Assembly (NCBI GenBank): GCA_938020565.1
Contig: CALIHP010000002.1
Location: forward strand, 1-64,000
Origin: an uncultured Anaerolineaceae bacterium
GTDB taxonomy: Bacteria; Chloroflexota; Anaerolineae; Anaerolineales; Anaerolineaceae
Reading direction: 5' to 3'
DNA: 64,000 bases
The notes under the pieces are model-generated. The model was given only the letters and a program-made list of their open reading frames with translations. It did not search any database and was not told the origin of the DNA. A program made the position numbers and the translations under genes. The first letter of the stretch is position 1; each line of letters opens with the position of its first letter. This document shows, piece after piece, positions 1 through 6,902 of this stretch.

Positions 1-116
1 CTCAACTATAAACGAGATTTCTTCATTCGCTTTTCTTTTTCTCTAATTTGTAACGGATCAATGGTAATCCTACACGCTATTTTCGTCAGACTTTCGCGGA
101 ACTTTTGAAAATGCTG

Positions 117-122
117 TATAAT
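117..122 (+). promoter_or_regulatory. -10 box of the tRNA-Ser promoter
   Basis: A perfect TATAAT lies 16 bases before the mature tRNA-Ser 5' end. No convincing -35 hexamer is seen at the normal spacing. Bases 1-116 are AT-rich and hold no gene that I can support. Confidence 0.5.
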
Positions 123-138
123 TAGCGACGCTTGATTC

Positions 139-225
139 GGAGAGGTGCCGGAGTGGTTGAACGGGGCGGTCTCGAAAACCGTTAAAGACGCAAGTCTTTC
201 GAGGGTTCGAATCCCTCCTTCTCCG
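139..225 (+). tRNA. tRNA-Ser (anticodon CGA)
   Basis: Class II tRNA with a long variable arm. The acceptor stem GGAGAGG pairs with CTTCTCC, with discriminator G at 225. The anticodon stem GCGGT/ACCGT encloses the loop CTCGAAA, giving anticodon CGA at 173-175, which reads UCG. The T arm carries GGTTCGAATCC. The 3' CCA is not encoded. The sequence follows the usual bacterial tRNA-Ser(CGA) pattern closely. Confidence 0.96.
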
Positions 226-238
226 CTGGAATCAAAAT

Positions 239-259
239 ACCGCCAACGTGCGGTTTTTT
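239..259 (+). terminator. Intrinsic terminator after tRNA-Ser
   Basis: Stem ACCGC/GCGGT with a six-base loop is followed by a run of six T. It ends the tRNA-Ser transcript. Bases 260-387 downstream contain no supportable gene. Confidence 0.75.
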
Positions 260-387
260 GTTTTTACAGGGTAAGTGCGAGCGGCCGAGGAGGCGAAGTC
301 CCCAGCGAGGATAAACGCGGAAGCGCTGTGGACCGGGACGGATCGCAGTTATCTTCTTGAAAGTATTACAATTTATCAGATTTAATA

Positions 388-418
388 TTACATTCTTCCT
401 GAGAAGCTTTGCTAAAAT
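388..418 (+). promoter_or_regulatory. Possible promoter of the sugar importer operon
   Basis: TAAAAT at 413-418 is a plausible -10 box, 39 bases before the first permease ATG. The only -35-like hexamer is TTACAT at 388-393 with a long 19-base spacer. The assignment is weak and rests mainly on position after the tRNA terminator. Confidence 0.3.
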
Positions 419-457
419 AGAGAGGGCAGTATTCATTCTTTTTCGTGGAGCGGGCTG

Positions 458-1288
458 ATGAAAAAAAGGCTGACGGTTTTGAATTTGATAATTGTCGTCG
501 TTTTACTCGTTTGGACGCTGTTTCCGATTTATTGGATGATTTCGCTGTCGGTTCGCGATCAGGATGAGCTGCGTTCTTCGATTCCGCTTTTCCCAAAATC
601 GTTTACCTTATCGCATTTTAAACGCCTGTTCAGCGAACGGGATTTCGCCGTCGCGATTCGGAACAGCTTGCAGGTAACGCTGATTTCGCTGACGATTTCG
701 CTGATCCTGGGGTTGGGGGTCGCGTATGTATTATCGCGGGCGCGGCTGCGGCTGCGCTGGGCCGGGACGCTGCAATTCTGGATATTTCTCGTTCGCGTGC
801 TTCCGCCGATCGCGTTCGCTGTGCCGTTGTATTTAATGATGACGCAGGCGCGGCTGATCCAGACGAAGATCCCGATTATCTCCGCGCATGTCCTGATTAA
901 CCTGACGTTTATTATCTGGATGATGATCACGTTTTTTGAGAGCCTGCCGATTGAGATGGAGGAGAGCGCGATGCTGGATGGGGCGACGGAGCGGCAGGTC
1001 CTGATCCGGATCGCGCTTCCGCTCGTTGTTCCCGGGATTGCGTCGGTTTCAATTTTATCGTTTATGACGTCCTGGAACGAGTATCTTTACGGCGTTATCT
1101 TCGTTCAGAAGCCGTCGAATTTCACGATTCCGCTGGTTTTGGCGACGATGAACTCGGAGCAGGAATTGGCCGAATACGGACTGATCGCGGCCGGTGGGAT
1201 TATTTCACTGCTGCCGGTCCTGATTTTTGTCATCTTTGCGCAGAACTACCTGATCAGCGGACTGTCGAGCGGCGCGGTCAAGGAATAG
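458..1288 (+). CDS. Carbohydrate ABC transporter permease, MalG type
   Basis: Inner-membrane permease of a binding-protein-dependent sugar importer (276 residues, normal for MalG/UgpE-like proteins). It has an N-terminal membrane segment and then a five-helix BPD_transp_1 core. The EAA loop that docks the ATPase is visible as ESAMLDGATERQVLIRIALP at about residues 167-186. The ATG is preceded by GTGGAG. It is the first gene of a three-gene set with a binding protein (1356) and a MalF-type permease (2640). No ATPase gene is adjacent, so a shared MsmK/UgpC-type ATPase encoded elsewhere is expected. Family assignment is firm; the transported sugar cannot be read from the sequence. Confidence 0.9.
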   Translation: MKKRLTVLNLIIVVVLLVWTLFPIYWMISLSVRDQDELRSSIPLFPKSFTLSHFKRLFSERDFAVAIRNSLQVTLISLTISLILGLGVAYVLSRARLRLRWAGTLQFWIFLVRVLPPIAFAVPLYLMMTQARLIQTKIPIISAHVLINLTFIIWMMITFFESLPIEMEESAMLDGATERQVLIRIALPLVVPGIASVSILSFMTSWNEYLYGVIFVQKPSNFTIPLVLATMNSEQELAEYGLIAAGGIISLLPVLIFVIFAQNYLISGLSSGAVKE

Positions 1289-1355
1289 CGGACGGACTCC
1301 GGCGTAGGAAAACGCTGCGGCAACGCGGCGAATCATGAGCAGAAGGAGCATATCA

Positions 1356-2567
1356 ATGAAAAGAAGCATGGTTGTTTTATGGATCGCGGTTCTGGCTCTG
1401 TTTGGGCTGACCGCCGCCGTTTCGGCGCAGGAGACGTTGGTCGTCGCGGCGCGTGGCGGATCGCATGTGGACGCGATGAACGCGGTGAAAGACGCGTTCG
1501 AGGCGGAGCATAACGTCAAAATCGAAATTTTAGGGCTCGAGAGCGCAGACCTGAAACAGAAAATCGGACTTGATTCGGTGAATGAGGTCGGTGAGCTGGA
1601 CCTGATCATGGTCGACGATCCGTGGATGCCCGAGTTTGGCGAAAACGGGATCCTGGCGAACCTGAGCGAGCTTGGGTATGAGGCTGACGCAGATTTCGCG
1701 GAAAAGTCGCTGGCGCTCGGACGGGTCCCGTACGCGACCGGGGATATTTACGCGCTTCCCTATTCCGGGAACGTGATCCTGTTTTTCTATAATAAGGCGC
1801 TGTTTGAGAAGTATGGCGTAACGGAGGTTCCGGGCGACTGGGCGACGGTACTGGAAATTGCGAAAAAGGTCAGCGAGGGCGGCGAGATCGGGTACGTTAT
1901 CCGCGGAACGCAGGGCGATCCGATCGTCGCCGATTTCCTTCCGGTCCTTTGGGCCTTCGGCGGGAACGTTTTCGACGAAGATTTCAACGTGACGATCGAT
2001 TCGGAGGAGGCGAAAGCGGCGCTGACGCTGTATATGGCGCTGCTGGAGAACGGCGTTAACTATGAAAAGAACGATATCGTCGCGGCGGTTTCGGAAGGCA
2101 AGGCGGCGATGTCGCTGGGCTGGCCGAGCTGGTATATTTCCGGAGAGACGGCGAGCGCGGCGTACGCGCCGATTCCGGGAAAGATCGACGGCGAAGCGGA
2201 GAAGAACGCGGCGGGCATGATCGGAAACTGGCTGATGGGCGTGACCGCGAATTCGGCGAAGAAGGAGCTGGCGCTGGAATTCCTGAAGTACGTGACCTCC
2301 GCAGAGGCTCAGAAGACTGAAGCGTTGCATGGCGGGGTCCCGACGCGCGCGTCAGTCCTGACGGACGCTGGGCTGACGGAGAAATACGCGTATTTCCCGA
2401 CGCTGCTTGAAGCGACGAACGAATCGGTCGCCCGCCCGCGGACGCCGCTTTGGGGCGAGGTTCAAACGGCTCTGGGCGCGGAACTGTCAGCGGCGATTTC
2501 CGGTGTCAAGAGCGTGGAAGACGCGCTGGCGACGGCGCAGCTGCAAATTGAAATGATAATGGAGTAA
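1356..2567 (+). CDS. Extracellular solute-binding protein, family 1 (sugar)
   Basis: Exported ligand-binding protein of the flanking ABC permeases, 403 residues. A signal peptide ends near ...TAAVSA before QETLVV. The mature part has the usual family 1 layout, starting with LVVAARGGSHVDAMNAVKDA and containing GQDE-like lobes rich in Tyr and Trp (for example GWPSWYISG) that suit a carbohydrate ligand. I chose ATG 1356 rather than the in-frame ATG 1335 because AGAAGGAG lies directly upstream of it and it gives a clean signal peptide. It is placed between the two permease genes instead of before them, which is less common. The protein is probably lipid-free, as no lipobox Cys is seen. Substrate unknown. 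Confidence 0.9.
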   Translation: MKRSMVVLWIAVLALFGLTAAVSAQETLVVAARGGSHVDAMNAVKDAFEAEHNVKIEILGLESADLKQKIGLDSVNEVGELDLIMVDDPWMPEFGENGILANLSELGYEADADFAEKSLALGRVPYATGDIYALPYSGNVILFFYNKALFEKYGVTEVPGDWATVLEIAKKVSEGGEIGYVIRGTQGDPIVADFLPVLWAFGGNVFDEDFNVTIDSEEAKAALTLYMALLENGVNYEKNDIVAAVSEGKAAMSLGWPSWYISGETASAAYAPIPGKIDGEAEKNAAGMIGNWLMGVTANSAKKELALEFLKYVTSAEAQKTEALHGGVPTRASVLTDAGLTEKYAYFPTLLEATNESVARPRTPLWGEVQTALGAELSAAISGVKSVEDALATAQLQIEMIME

Positions 2568-2639
2568 CCGATCGAGCGTGCCGGCCGTGGGGCCGCCTGC
2601 CGCGGCGGGAGGTCCCGCGGTCTTCCTGAGGAAAATTCA

Positions 2640-3515
2640 TTGAAAAAGAACCGACTTTTTGCGATCATCCATACGGCGCCCGCGATGCTGCTGTTAGCGC
2701 TGCTGACGATATTCCCGCTGATTTTTACGGTGGTTTTCAGCCTGACGAATCTGAACATGATCAAGCTGGACCAGACGGCTTTTATTTCGTTTCGAAATTA
2801 CGCGCGGATTTTTGCCGATCCGTATTTTCATCAGGCGCTGGGGAACACGCTGAAATTCATGGTCTGCGCCGTGCTGATCGAGACCGTTTTGGGGCTGCTG
2901 ATGGCCGTCTTTGTGCATCAGCTGACCTGGCAAAAGAACCTGATTCGGACGTTGCTGCTGCTGCCGATGGTCCTTCCGCCGGTTACGGCGGTTCTGATCT
3001 GGCGGATCATGCTGTCGAATAATTACGGGATTGTGAATAAGCTGCTGGCGCTGCTGGGGCTGGCGCCGGTGAATTGGCTGAGCGACGTAAAGACGGCGTT
3101 CTGGTGCATCCTGACGATCGACGTCTGGCAGTATACCCCATTTGCGTTCCTGCTGATTTACGCGACGCTTCAGGGCGTTCCGAAGCAGCAGTATGAGGCG
3201 GCCGAGATCGACGGAGCGGACGCCGCCGCACGGTTCTTTTTTATCACGCTGCCGAATATTCTGGGCGGGGTCATCCTGGTTGTGCTGCTGCGTGCGATCG
3301 ATTCAATCCGGCTTTTCGATAAAGTGAATATCCTGACGCGCGGGGGGCCGGCGAATACGACGGCGACGATTACGCAGTATATCTATAATTACGGGGTCGG
3401 GTCGTTCAAGATCGGGTACAGCTCTGCGGGATCGGTGGTGATGACGCTGATCGTGCTGATCATCGGGTCGGGGTATATCCTTCGGACGCTGCGGCGCGGG
3501 CAGGAAGGCCGCTGA
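2640..3515 (+). CDS. Carbohydrate ABC transporter permease, MalF type
   Basis: Second membrane subunit of the importer (291 residues), with six predicted helices beginning at MLLLALLTIFPLIFTVVFSL. The EAA motif YEAAEIDGADAAARFFFITLP lies near residues 190-210. The start is a TTG preceded by TGAGGA. The 72 bases before it contain a GC-rich inverted sequence (ccggccgtggggccgcc region) that may act as a processing hairpin between binding protein and permease. This is the last gene of the set; it converges on the minus-strand cluster at 3592. Pairing with the MalG-type gene at 458 is typical of CUT1 importers. Confidence 0.9.
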   Translation: MKKNRLFAIIHTAPAMLLLALLTIFPLIFTVVFSLTNLNMIKLDQTAFISFRNYARIFADPYFHQALGNTLKFMVCAVLIETVLGLLMAVFVHQLTWQKNLIRTLLLLPMVLPPVTAVLIWRIMLSNNYGIVNKLLALLGLAPVNWLSDVKTAFWCILTIDVWQYTPFAFLLIYATLQGVPKQQYEAAEIDGADAAARFFFITLPNILGGVILVVLLRAIDSIRLFDKVNILTRGGPANTTATITQYIYNYGVGSFKIGYSSAGSVVMTLIVLIIGSGYILRTLRRGQEGR

Positions 3516-3525
3516 AAGAGGGTTC

Positions 3526-3578
3526 GGCGCCGCGAGGGGCTTCCCTGTCTAAATCAGGAGAATCCCCCTTCCGGCGCC
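3526..3578. terminator. Inverted repeat between convergent operons
   Basis: GGCGCCG at 3526-3532 pairs with CGGCGCC at 3572-3578, with an inner G-rich/C-rich pairing. It fills the short gap between the importer operon and the minus-strand exported-protein cluster and may stop transcription from both sides. It lacks a long T run, so function is uncertain. Confidence 0.4.
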
Positions 3579-3591
3579 AGCGCTCAGCGGC

Positions 3592-4071
3592 TTACCGCTT
3601 CTCTAAATGATCTGAGAATGATTCGTATTTCGTTTTCGCCTCGGCTTCGAATTCTTCGGAAGCAGCGTTCAGGATTTCGGCGAGTTCCGGATTTTCCAGC
3701 GCCAGGATCCGGGTTTCCAGCGCCATCGCCGTCGAATAGGCGAAGTCATAGACCTCGGTTCGTTGATCGGTCAGGTTCTCTGAAGTCTGGCGCGAAGCTG
3801 CATAGCCGCAGTTAATCCCGGTTTCAAGGCGGATTGTCTTGGTCAGCTCGTCCCAATCCGAGCTGCCGACTGTCTTCTTTCCTTCCTGATACGCGCTGAG
3901 CTGGCTCCTGTCATCGTTCAGCACGTCGGCGCAAATCTGGACATAATCATCGTATGTCTGATGCATCTGAACGGTTTGCTGCCGTTCATTCCGTTGATAG
4001 AAGAACCAGCTGATCAGCAGCACGATCGCAGCAAAAACCACACGCAAAATCAATCTTTTTAGTATTTTCAT
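3592..4071 (-). CDS. Small membrane-anchored or exported protein, paralogue 1 of 3
   Basis: Unrecognised 159-residue protein with an N-terminal hydrophobic segment (VVFAAIVLLISWFFYQ) that could be an uncleaved anchor or a signal peptide. The rest is helical and acidic. It shares a pattern with the two genes upstream: one Cys in the first helix, then W.DE/L...R.(D/E), then CG(F/Y)..S, then an aromatic-rich helix and LENPELAEIL near the C-terminus. The two conserved Cys could form a disulfide outside the cell. Start at 4071 is chosen because GAGGAACGG sits just upstream; the longer frame to 4140 has no signal. A terminator-like hairpin separates it from the preceding gene. Function unknown. Confidence 0.75.
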   Translation of the reverse strand: MKILKRLILRVVFAAIVLLISWFFYQRNERQQTVQMHQTYDDYVQICADVLNDDRSQLSAYQEGKKTVGSSDWDELTKTIRLETGINCGYAASRQTSENLTDQRTEVYDFAYSTAMALETRILALENPELAEILNAASEEFEAEAKTKYESFSDHLEKR

Positions 4072-4086
4072 ATTTTCCCGTTCCTC

Positions 4087-4146
4087 AAAAAAACCTTGTG
4101 CCCGTGGCGAAGGACCGAAGATCCTCCGCCGCGAACTCAAGGTTTT
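4087..4146 (-). terminator. Strong hairpin with T run inside the exported-protein cluster
   Basis: AAAACCTTG at one end pairs with CAAGGTTTT at the other, with a further GC-rich inner stem (TCCTCCGCCGCG against CGTGGCGAAGGA). Read on the minus strand it ends in seven T, as in an intrinsic terminator. It would end or attenuate transcription between the genes at 4174-4632 and 3592-4071. Confidence 0.65.
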
Positions 4147-4173
4147 CTATTCTGATAATTCAATAATAATCGT

Positions 4174-4632
4174 TTATTTCCAGCCGACGATATCGAGAGC
4201 AACCCCAAAAAGTTCATCCGCATCCGAGAGCATTTCCTTCGATTTTTTCGAAAGAATTTCGGAAAGCTCGGGATTTTCCAGCGCAAGGATTTTCAGCTCC
4301 AACCCCATCTCGACGAAGTACGCGGCGTCATAAACCTCCTTCGCCTGATCGGCTAATTCTTCAGGGGTATTTCGCGAGGCAACGAAGCCGCAGGAGATCC
4401 CATTGTCGAGCCGGATCGATTCGACGAGATCTTTCCAATCCGCGTCGCCGGGCTTTGATTTTCCAGCTATGTATGGCTTCAGGAATTTATCGTAATGGGT
4501 AATACTGGCTGCGCAGTTGCGCATGTGCTGGATGAAGTTTTTATCCATTTCCTCGTCCTGCGCCAGGGCGGAGGCGGCGATCGAAACGAAAAGGACAGCG
4601 GCCGCAAATAAAACGAGCATTCTCTTTGTCAT
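4174..4632 (-). CDS. Small exported protein, paralogue 2 of 3
   Basis: Unrecognised 152-residue protein with a clear signal peptide (MTKRMLVLFAAAVLFVSIAASALA before QDEEMD). The mature chain is helical, with the family pattern of conserved Cys in MRNCAAS and ISCGFVAS, a W.DLV..IRLDNG segment, and LALENPELSEIL. It is most similar to the gene at 3592. It follows the 4654 gene by 21 bases, so the two are probably co-transcribed. Export and the two Cys suggest an extracytoplasmic, disulfide-stabilised protein. No known family is recognised, so no function is proposed. Confidence 0.75.
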   Translation of the reverse strand: MTKRMLVLFAAAVLFVSIAASALAQDEEMDKNFIQHMRNCAASITHYDKFLKPYIAGKSKPGDADWKDLVESIRLDNGISCGFVASRNTPEELADQAKEVYDAAYFVEMGLELKILALENPELSEILSKKSKEMLSDADELFGVALDIVGWK

Positions 4633-4653
4633 TTTTCCCCATCCCTTTCTGAT

Positions 4654-5130
4654 TTACTTGAACTCGACGGTACCGCCGACGGAGGCAAAGTATTCCTGAT
4701 ATTCCGCTTCCGCTTCCGCAGCGATTTTATCGGCTAAAGCCTGGATCCCGGCGTTATTCTCATTTTCGATCGCGATCAGGCGCAATTCATAGGCCGTCAT
4801 GAATTTGTACGCGGCGTCGGCGATTTCGTTTTCATACTCGGCGTATTTTTTCGACGCGACCGTTGAAGTCGCGAATCCGCAGTACATCGTCGAATCATAG
4901 CGGACGTTATAGACGAACTCCTGCCAGCGGACGCCTTTGATTGAGAAGCTGCCGTTGCTGAACTGGTCCATGTCTTCCTGGTAGACGTCGCCGATCATTC
5001 TGCAATTGACGATGCTGTCGGCGAAGCCATCGTCGGTTTCAACGAATCCGTCGTTTTGAGCGAAGACGTTTCCTGCGATTGCCAGCGATGCGAACAGGAT
5101 GAATAGAGTGATTTGAAGAAATTTGTTCAT
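4654..5130 (-). CDS. Small exported protein, paralogue 3 of 3
   Basis: Unrecognised 158-residue protein with a signal peptide (MNKFLQITLFILFASLAIAGNVFA before QNDGF). It is the most divergent of the three paralogues but keeps IVNCRM and MYCGFATS Cys sites, the W.EFVYNVRYDS segment and the LRLIAIENEN helix. It lies 56 bases after the NBR1-Ig-like gene at 5187. The three copies in a row suggest local duplication followed by divergence. No enzymatic motif is seen. Confidence 0.75.
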   Translation of the reverse strand: MNKFLQITLFILFASLAIAGNVFAQNDGFVETDDGFADSIVNCRMIGDVYQEDMDQFSNGSFSIKGVRWQEFVYNVRYDSTMYCGFATSTVASKKYAEYENEIADAAYKFMTAYELRLIAIENENNAGIQALADKIAAEAEAEYQEYFASVGGTVEFK

Positions 5131-5186
5131 GTGTTGATCCGTTCCTTTTTTAAATCATAAAGTTTTAAATATCAAGCGCAGCTTGA

Positions 5187-5858
5187 TTACTTTGCTAAAT
5201 AAGAGAATGAACCATTGCCGCCTGCGATGACGCTTCCTGAAATCGCGTCGTACAGCTGGAAATAAAACGTATGCCAGCCAAGTTCTTCGGACCCATGCGC
5301 CGCGATGGTAAATCCCTGTCGTTCGCCGGGCAGGACGGGATCGGCGCTGGTATCGACAACGGCGCTTTCGCGATGACCGGTGTACGTGCTGACCGATCCG
5401 GTATTGCGCATTTCGATCTGCGCCGGCCAGGGGATCGTTCCATCGTTTTCGAAGACGACGTCAAAGTTGAACAGTTCGTTCGGAATATATTCGGACGAGA
5501 AAACGCGGCCGCCGTTTTCGTCCGATTCGCCGGTTGTATAGGCGTAGGAATTGACGAATTTTGCGTGGAGTCCCGGAAAGGGACCGCTTGCGCCGATTTC
5601 CGCTGCCGCTTCGGCGTTCTCAACAGTGTTTGTGACGAGGGCAGCGCTTCCGCCTAATTTCGCGAGAACGTTCGCTTCAACGGTGGCGGCGATATCGACT
5701 GCCATCTGGGCCGGGTTCAGCGTTTGCAGTACGGCGTCGACGATCAGGTTCTGCTCGTCGATCGACAGCTGCGGCTGAATCGTGGCGGCGATCGTAACGA
5801 TCAGCGCGATCGCAAGCCCGATCCATACGAAATGTTTCCTTTTCAGTGTGAAGTTCAT
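5187..5858 (-). CDS. Membrane-anchored protein with NBR1-type Ig-like domain
   Basis: 223 residues. One N-terminal membrane segment (FVWIGLAIALIVTIAATI) is followed by a helical stretch resembling NPAQMAVDIAATVEANVLAKL and then a beta-sandwich of about 120 residues. Its pattern, NELFNFDVVFENDGTIPWPA with later LPGERQGFTIAAH and GWHTFYFQLYD, resembles the Ig-like domain of NBR1 that is frequent in Chloroflexota surface proteins. Such domains usually mediate protein or polymer contacts; no catalytic residues are seen. It is followed 34 bases upstream by another NBR1-like gene. The rare topology with a long pre-domain helix suggests a stalk. Function in detail unknown. Confidence 0.7.
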   Translation of the reverse strand: MNFTLKRKHFVWIGLAIALIVTIAATIQPQLSIDEQNLIVDAVLQTLNPAQMAVDIAATVEANVLAKLGGSAALVTNTVENAEAAAEIGASGPFPGLHAKFVNSYAYTTGESDENGGRVFSSEYIPNELFNFDVVFENDGTIPWPAQIEMRNTGSVSTYTGHRESAVVDTSADPVLPGERQGFTIAAHGSEELGWHTFYFQLYDAISGSVIAGGNGSFSYLAK

Positions 5859-5892
5859 GGCGTTCCTCCTTGGGATGCTTCTGAAAAATCGA

Positions 5893-6546
5893 TCAATGAA
5901 CCGTCCAGCAGCAGGTGACGAACCCTTCGCCGATCGTTACGTTCTGATCGGTGGTCAGTGCGAAGGTGGAACAATGTTCCCCCAGTTTTGAGCCGGCGGC
6001 GCTGGATTCGAACGAGAAACAGGCTTTCTCGCCGGGCGGGACTTCTTTCCCGAGGGCGACCGTGCCAGGGTTGGTATTGGATTCGTCGTTAACCGTTACC
6101 ATCGCGTAGTAATTCTGGTTCCAGGTTCCCGATCCGTCGTTGGTGAAACAGATTTCAATATAGACAGGATCAAACGGGACGAAGCTGGTCGTGATTTCGC
6201 CGCTGCTGCGATGTTTCAGGAAGCAGCTTTTATTTCCGACGCTCAGGAACGGACGGGGCGGTTCGGTCGCGGTCGGCGGGATCGGCGGGATCGTCGCCGT
6301 TGGCGGAATCGGCGGCGGCGGAGTGTCCGTCGGAAGCGGCGTCGGGGACGGGTTCAGGAATGCGTCCTGCGTCTGCGTCATTGCGGCTTCAACGGCGGCG
6401 GTCTGTTTAAAAAATTCGAGCTTTTCTTCGTCGCTGAGCGTCGGCGTTGCAGTTGGATCTTTCGGGATATTGGCGCATGCGCTGAATCCGAAGATCGCGA
6501 ATCCGAGGATCAGGAAAATGCAATTTTTTCGGTTGACGCTGATCAT
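5893..6546 (-). CDS. Lipoprotein with Pro/Thr-rich linker and NBR1-type Ig-like domain
   Basis: 217 residues. The N-terminus has a hydrophobic signal ending in FGFSAC, a near-lipobox, so it is probably lipidated at Cys. After a helix come repeated proline and threonine motifs (PTPLPTDTPPPPIPPTATIP), a surface stalk. The C-terminal domain has V(Y)IEICFTNDGSGTWNQNY and VPPGEKACFSFES, matching NBR1-type Ig-like folds, with several Cys. The start at 6546 fits AAAGGA upstream; the longer frame to 6603 does not. It is the first gene of the minus-strand cluster of five exported proteins. Probable role is surface binding or structural; no enzyme motif is visible. Confidence 0.72.
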   Translation of the reverse strand: MISVNRKNCIFLILGFAIFGFSACANIPKDPTATPTLSDEEKLEFFKQTAAVEAAMTQTQDAFLNPSPTPLPTDTPPPPIPPTATIPPIPPTATEPPRPFLSVGNKSCFLKHRSSGEITTSFVPFDPVYIEICFTNDGSGTWNQNYYAMVTVNDESNTNPGTVALGKEVPPGEKACFSFESSAAGSKLGEHCSTFALTTDQNVTIGEGFVTCCWTVH

Positions 6547-6720
6547 GTCATGAGTCCTTTCAGGGGTCCACGATCTTGTCGAAAAACATGAACCCGTATG
6601 CATTTTATCATATCAAATTTTAACGTCTGGAACGGACCGGCGTTGAAAAAAGGGCCTGCTTTTATAGAATGGAAGCGTCGGAGGTCTCAGAGATGGGAAA
6701 ATCGAATTTGATGCCGGCCC

Positions 6721-6748
6721 TTGATTAAATCCATGATTTGCATATAAT
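6721..6748 (+). promoter_or_regulatory. Promoter of tRNA-Val
   Basis: TTGATT at 6721-6726 and TATAAT at 6743-6748 are separated by 16 bases. Transcription would start about five bases before the tRNA. Confidence 0.7.
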
Positions 6749-6759
6749 TCTTTTTGTTC

Positions 6760-6833
6760 GAGCGGTTAGCTCAGTTGGTTAGAGCGTCGCGTTGACATCG
6801 CGAAGGCCGTAGGTTCGAGTCCTATACCGCTCA
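6760..6833 (+). tRNA. tRNA-Val (anticodon GAC)
   Basis: The acceptor stem GAGCGGT pairs perfectly with ACCGCTC, with discriminator A. The anticodon stem TCGCG/CGCGA holds loop TTGACAT, anticodon GAC at 6794-6796. D-arm TAGCTCAGTTGGTTAGAGC and T-loop GGTTCGAGTCC are canonical. CCA is not encoded. Confidence 0.97.
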
Positions 6834-6839
6834 CAGAAA

Positions 6840-6864
6840 AAGTCGGATGATCCGGCTTTTTTAT
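6840..6864 (+). terminator. Intrinsic terminator after tRNA-Val
   Basis: AAGTCGGA and TCCGGCTT form an eight-pair stem with a three-base loop, followed by a run of T. Confidence 0.8.
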
Positions 6865-6902
6865 TTTATACTATGCGTTAACGGATTCTTTTTTGGAGGA
6901 TT

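Noticed and set aside
145..360. Frame of 71 codons over tRNA-Ser
   Set aside because: Most of it is the tRNA and its terminator.
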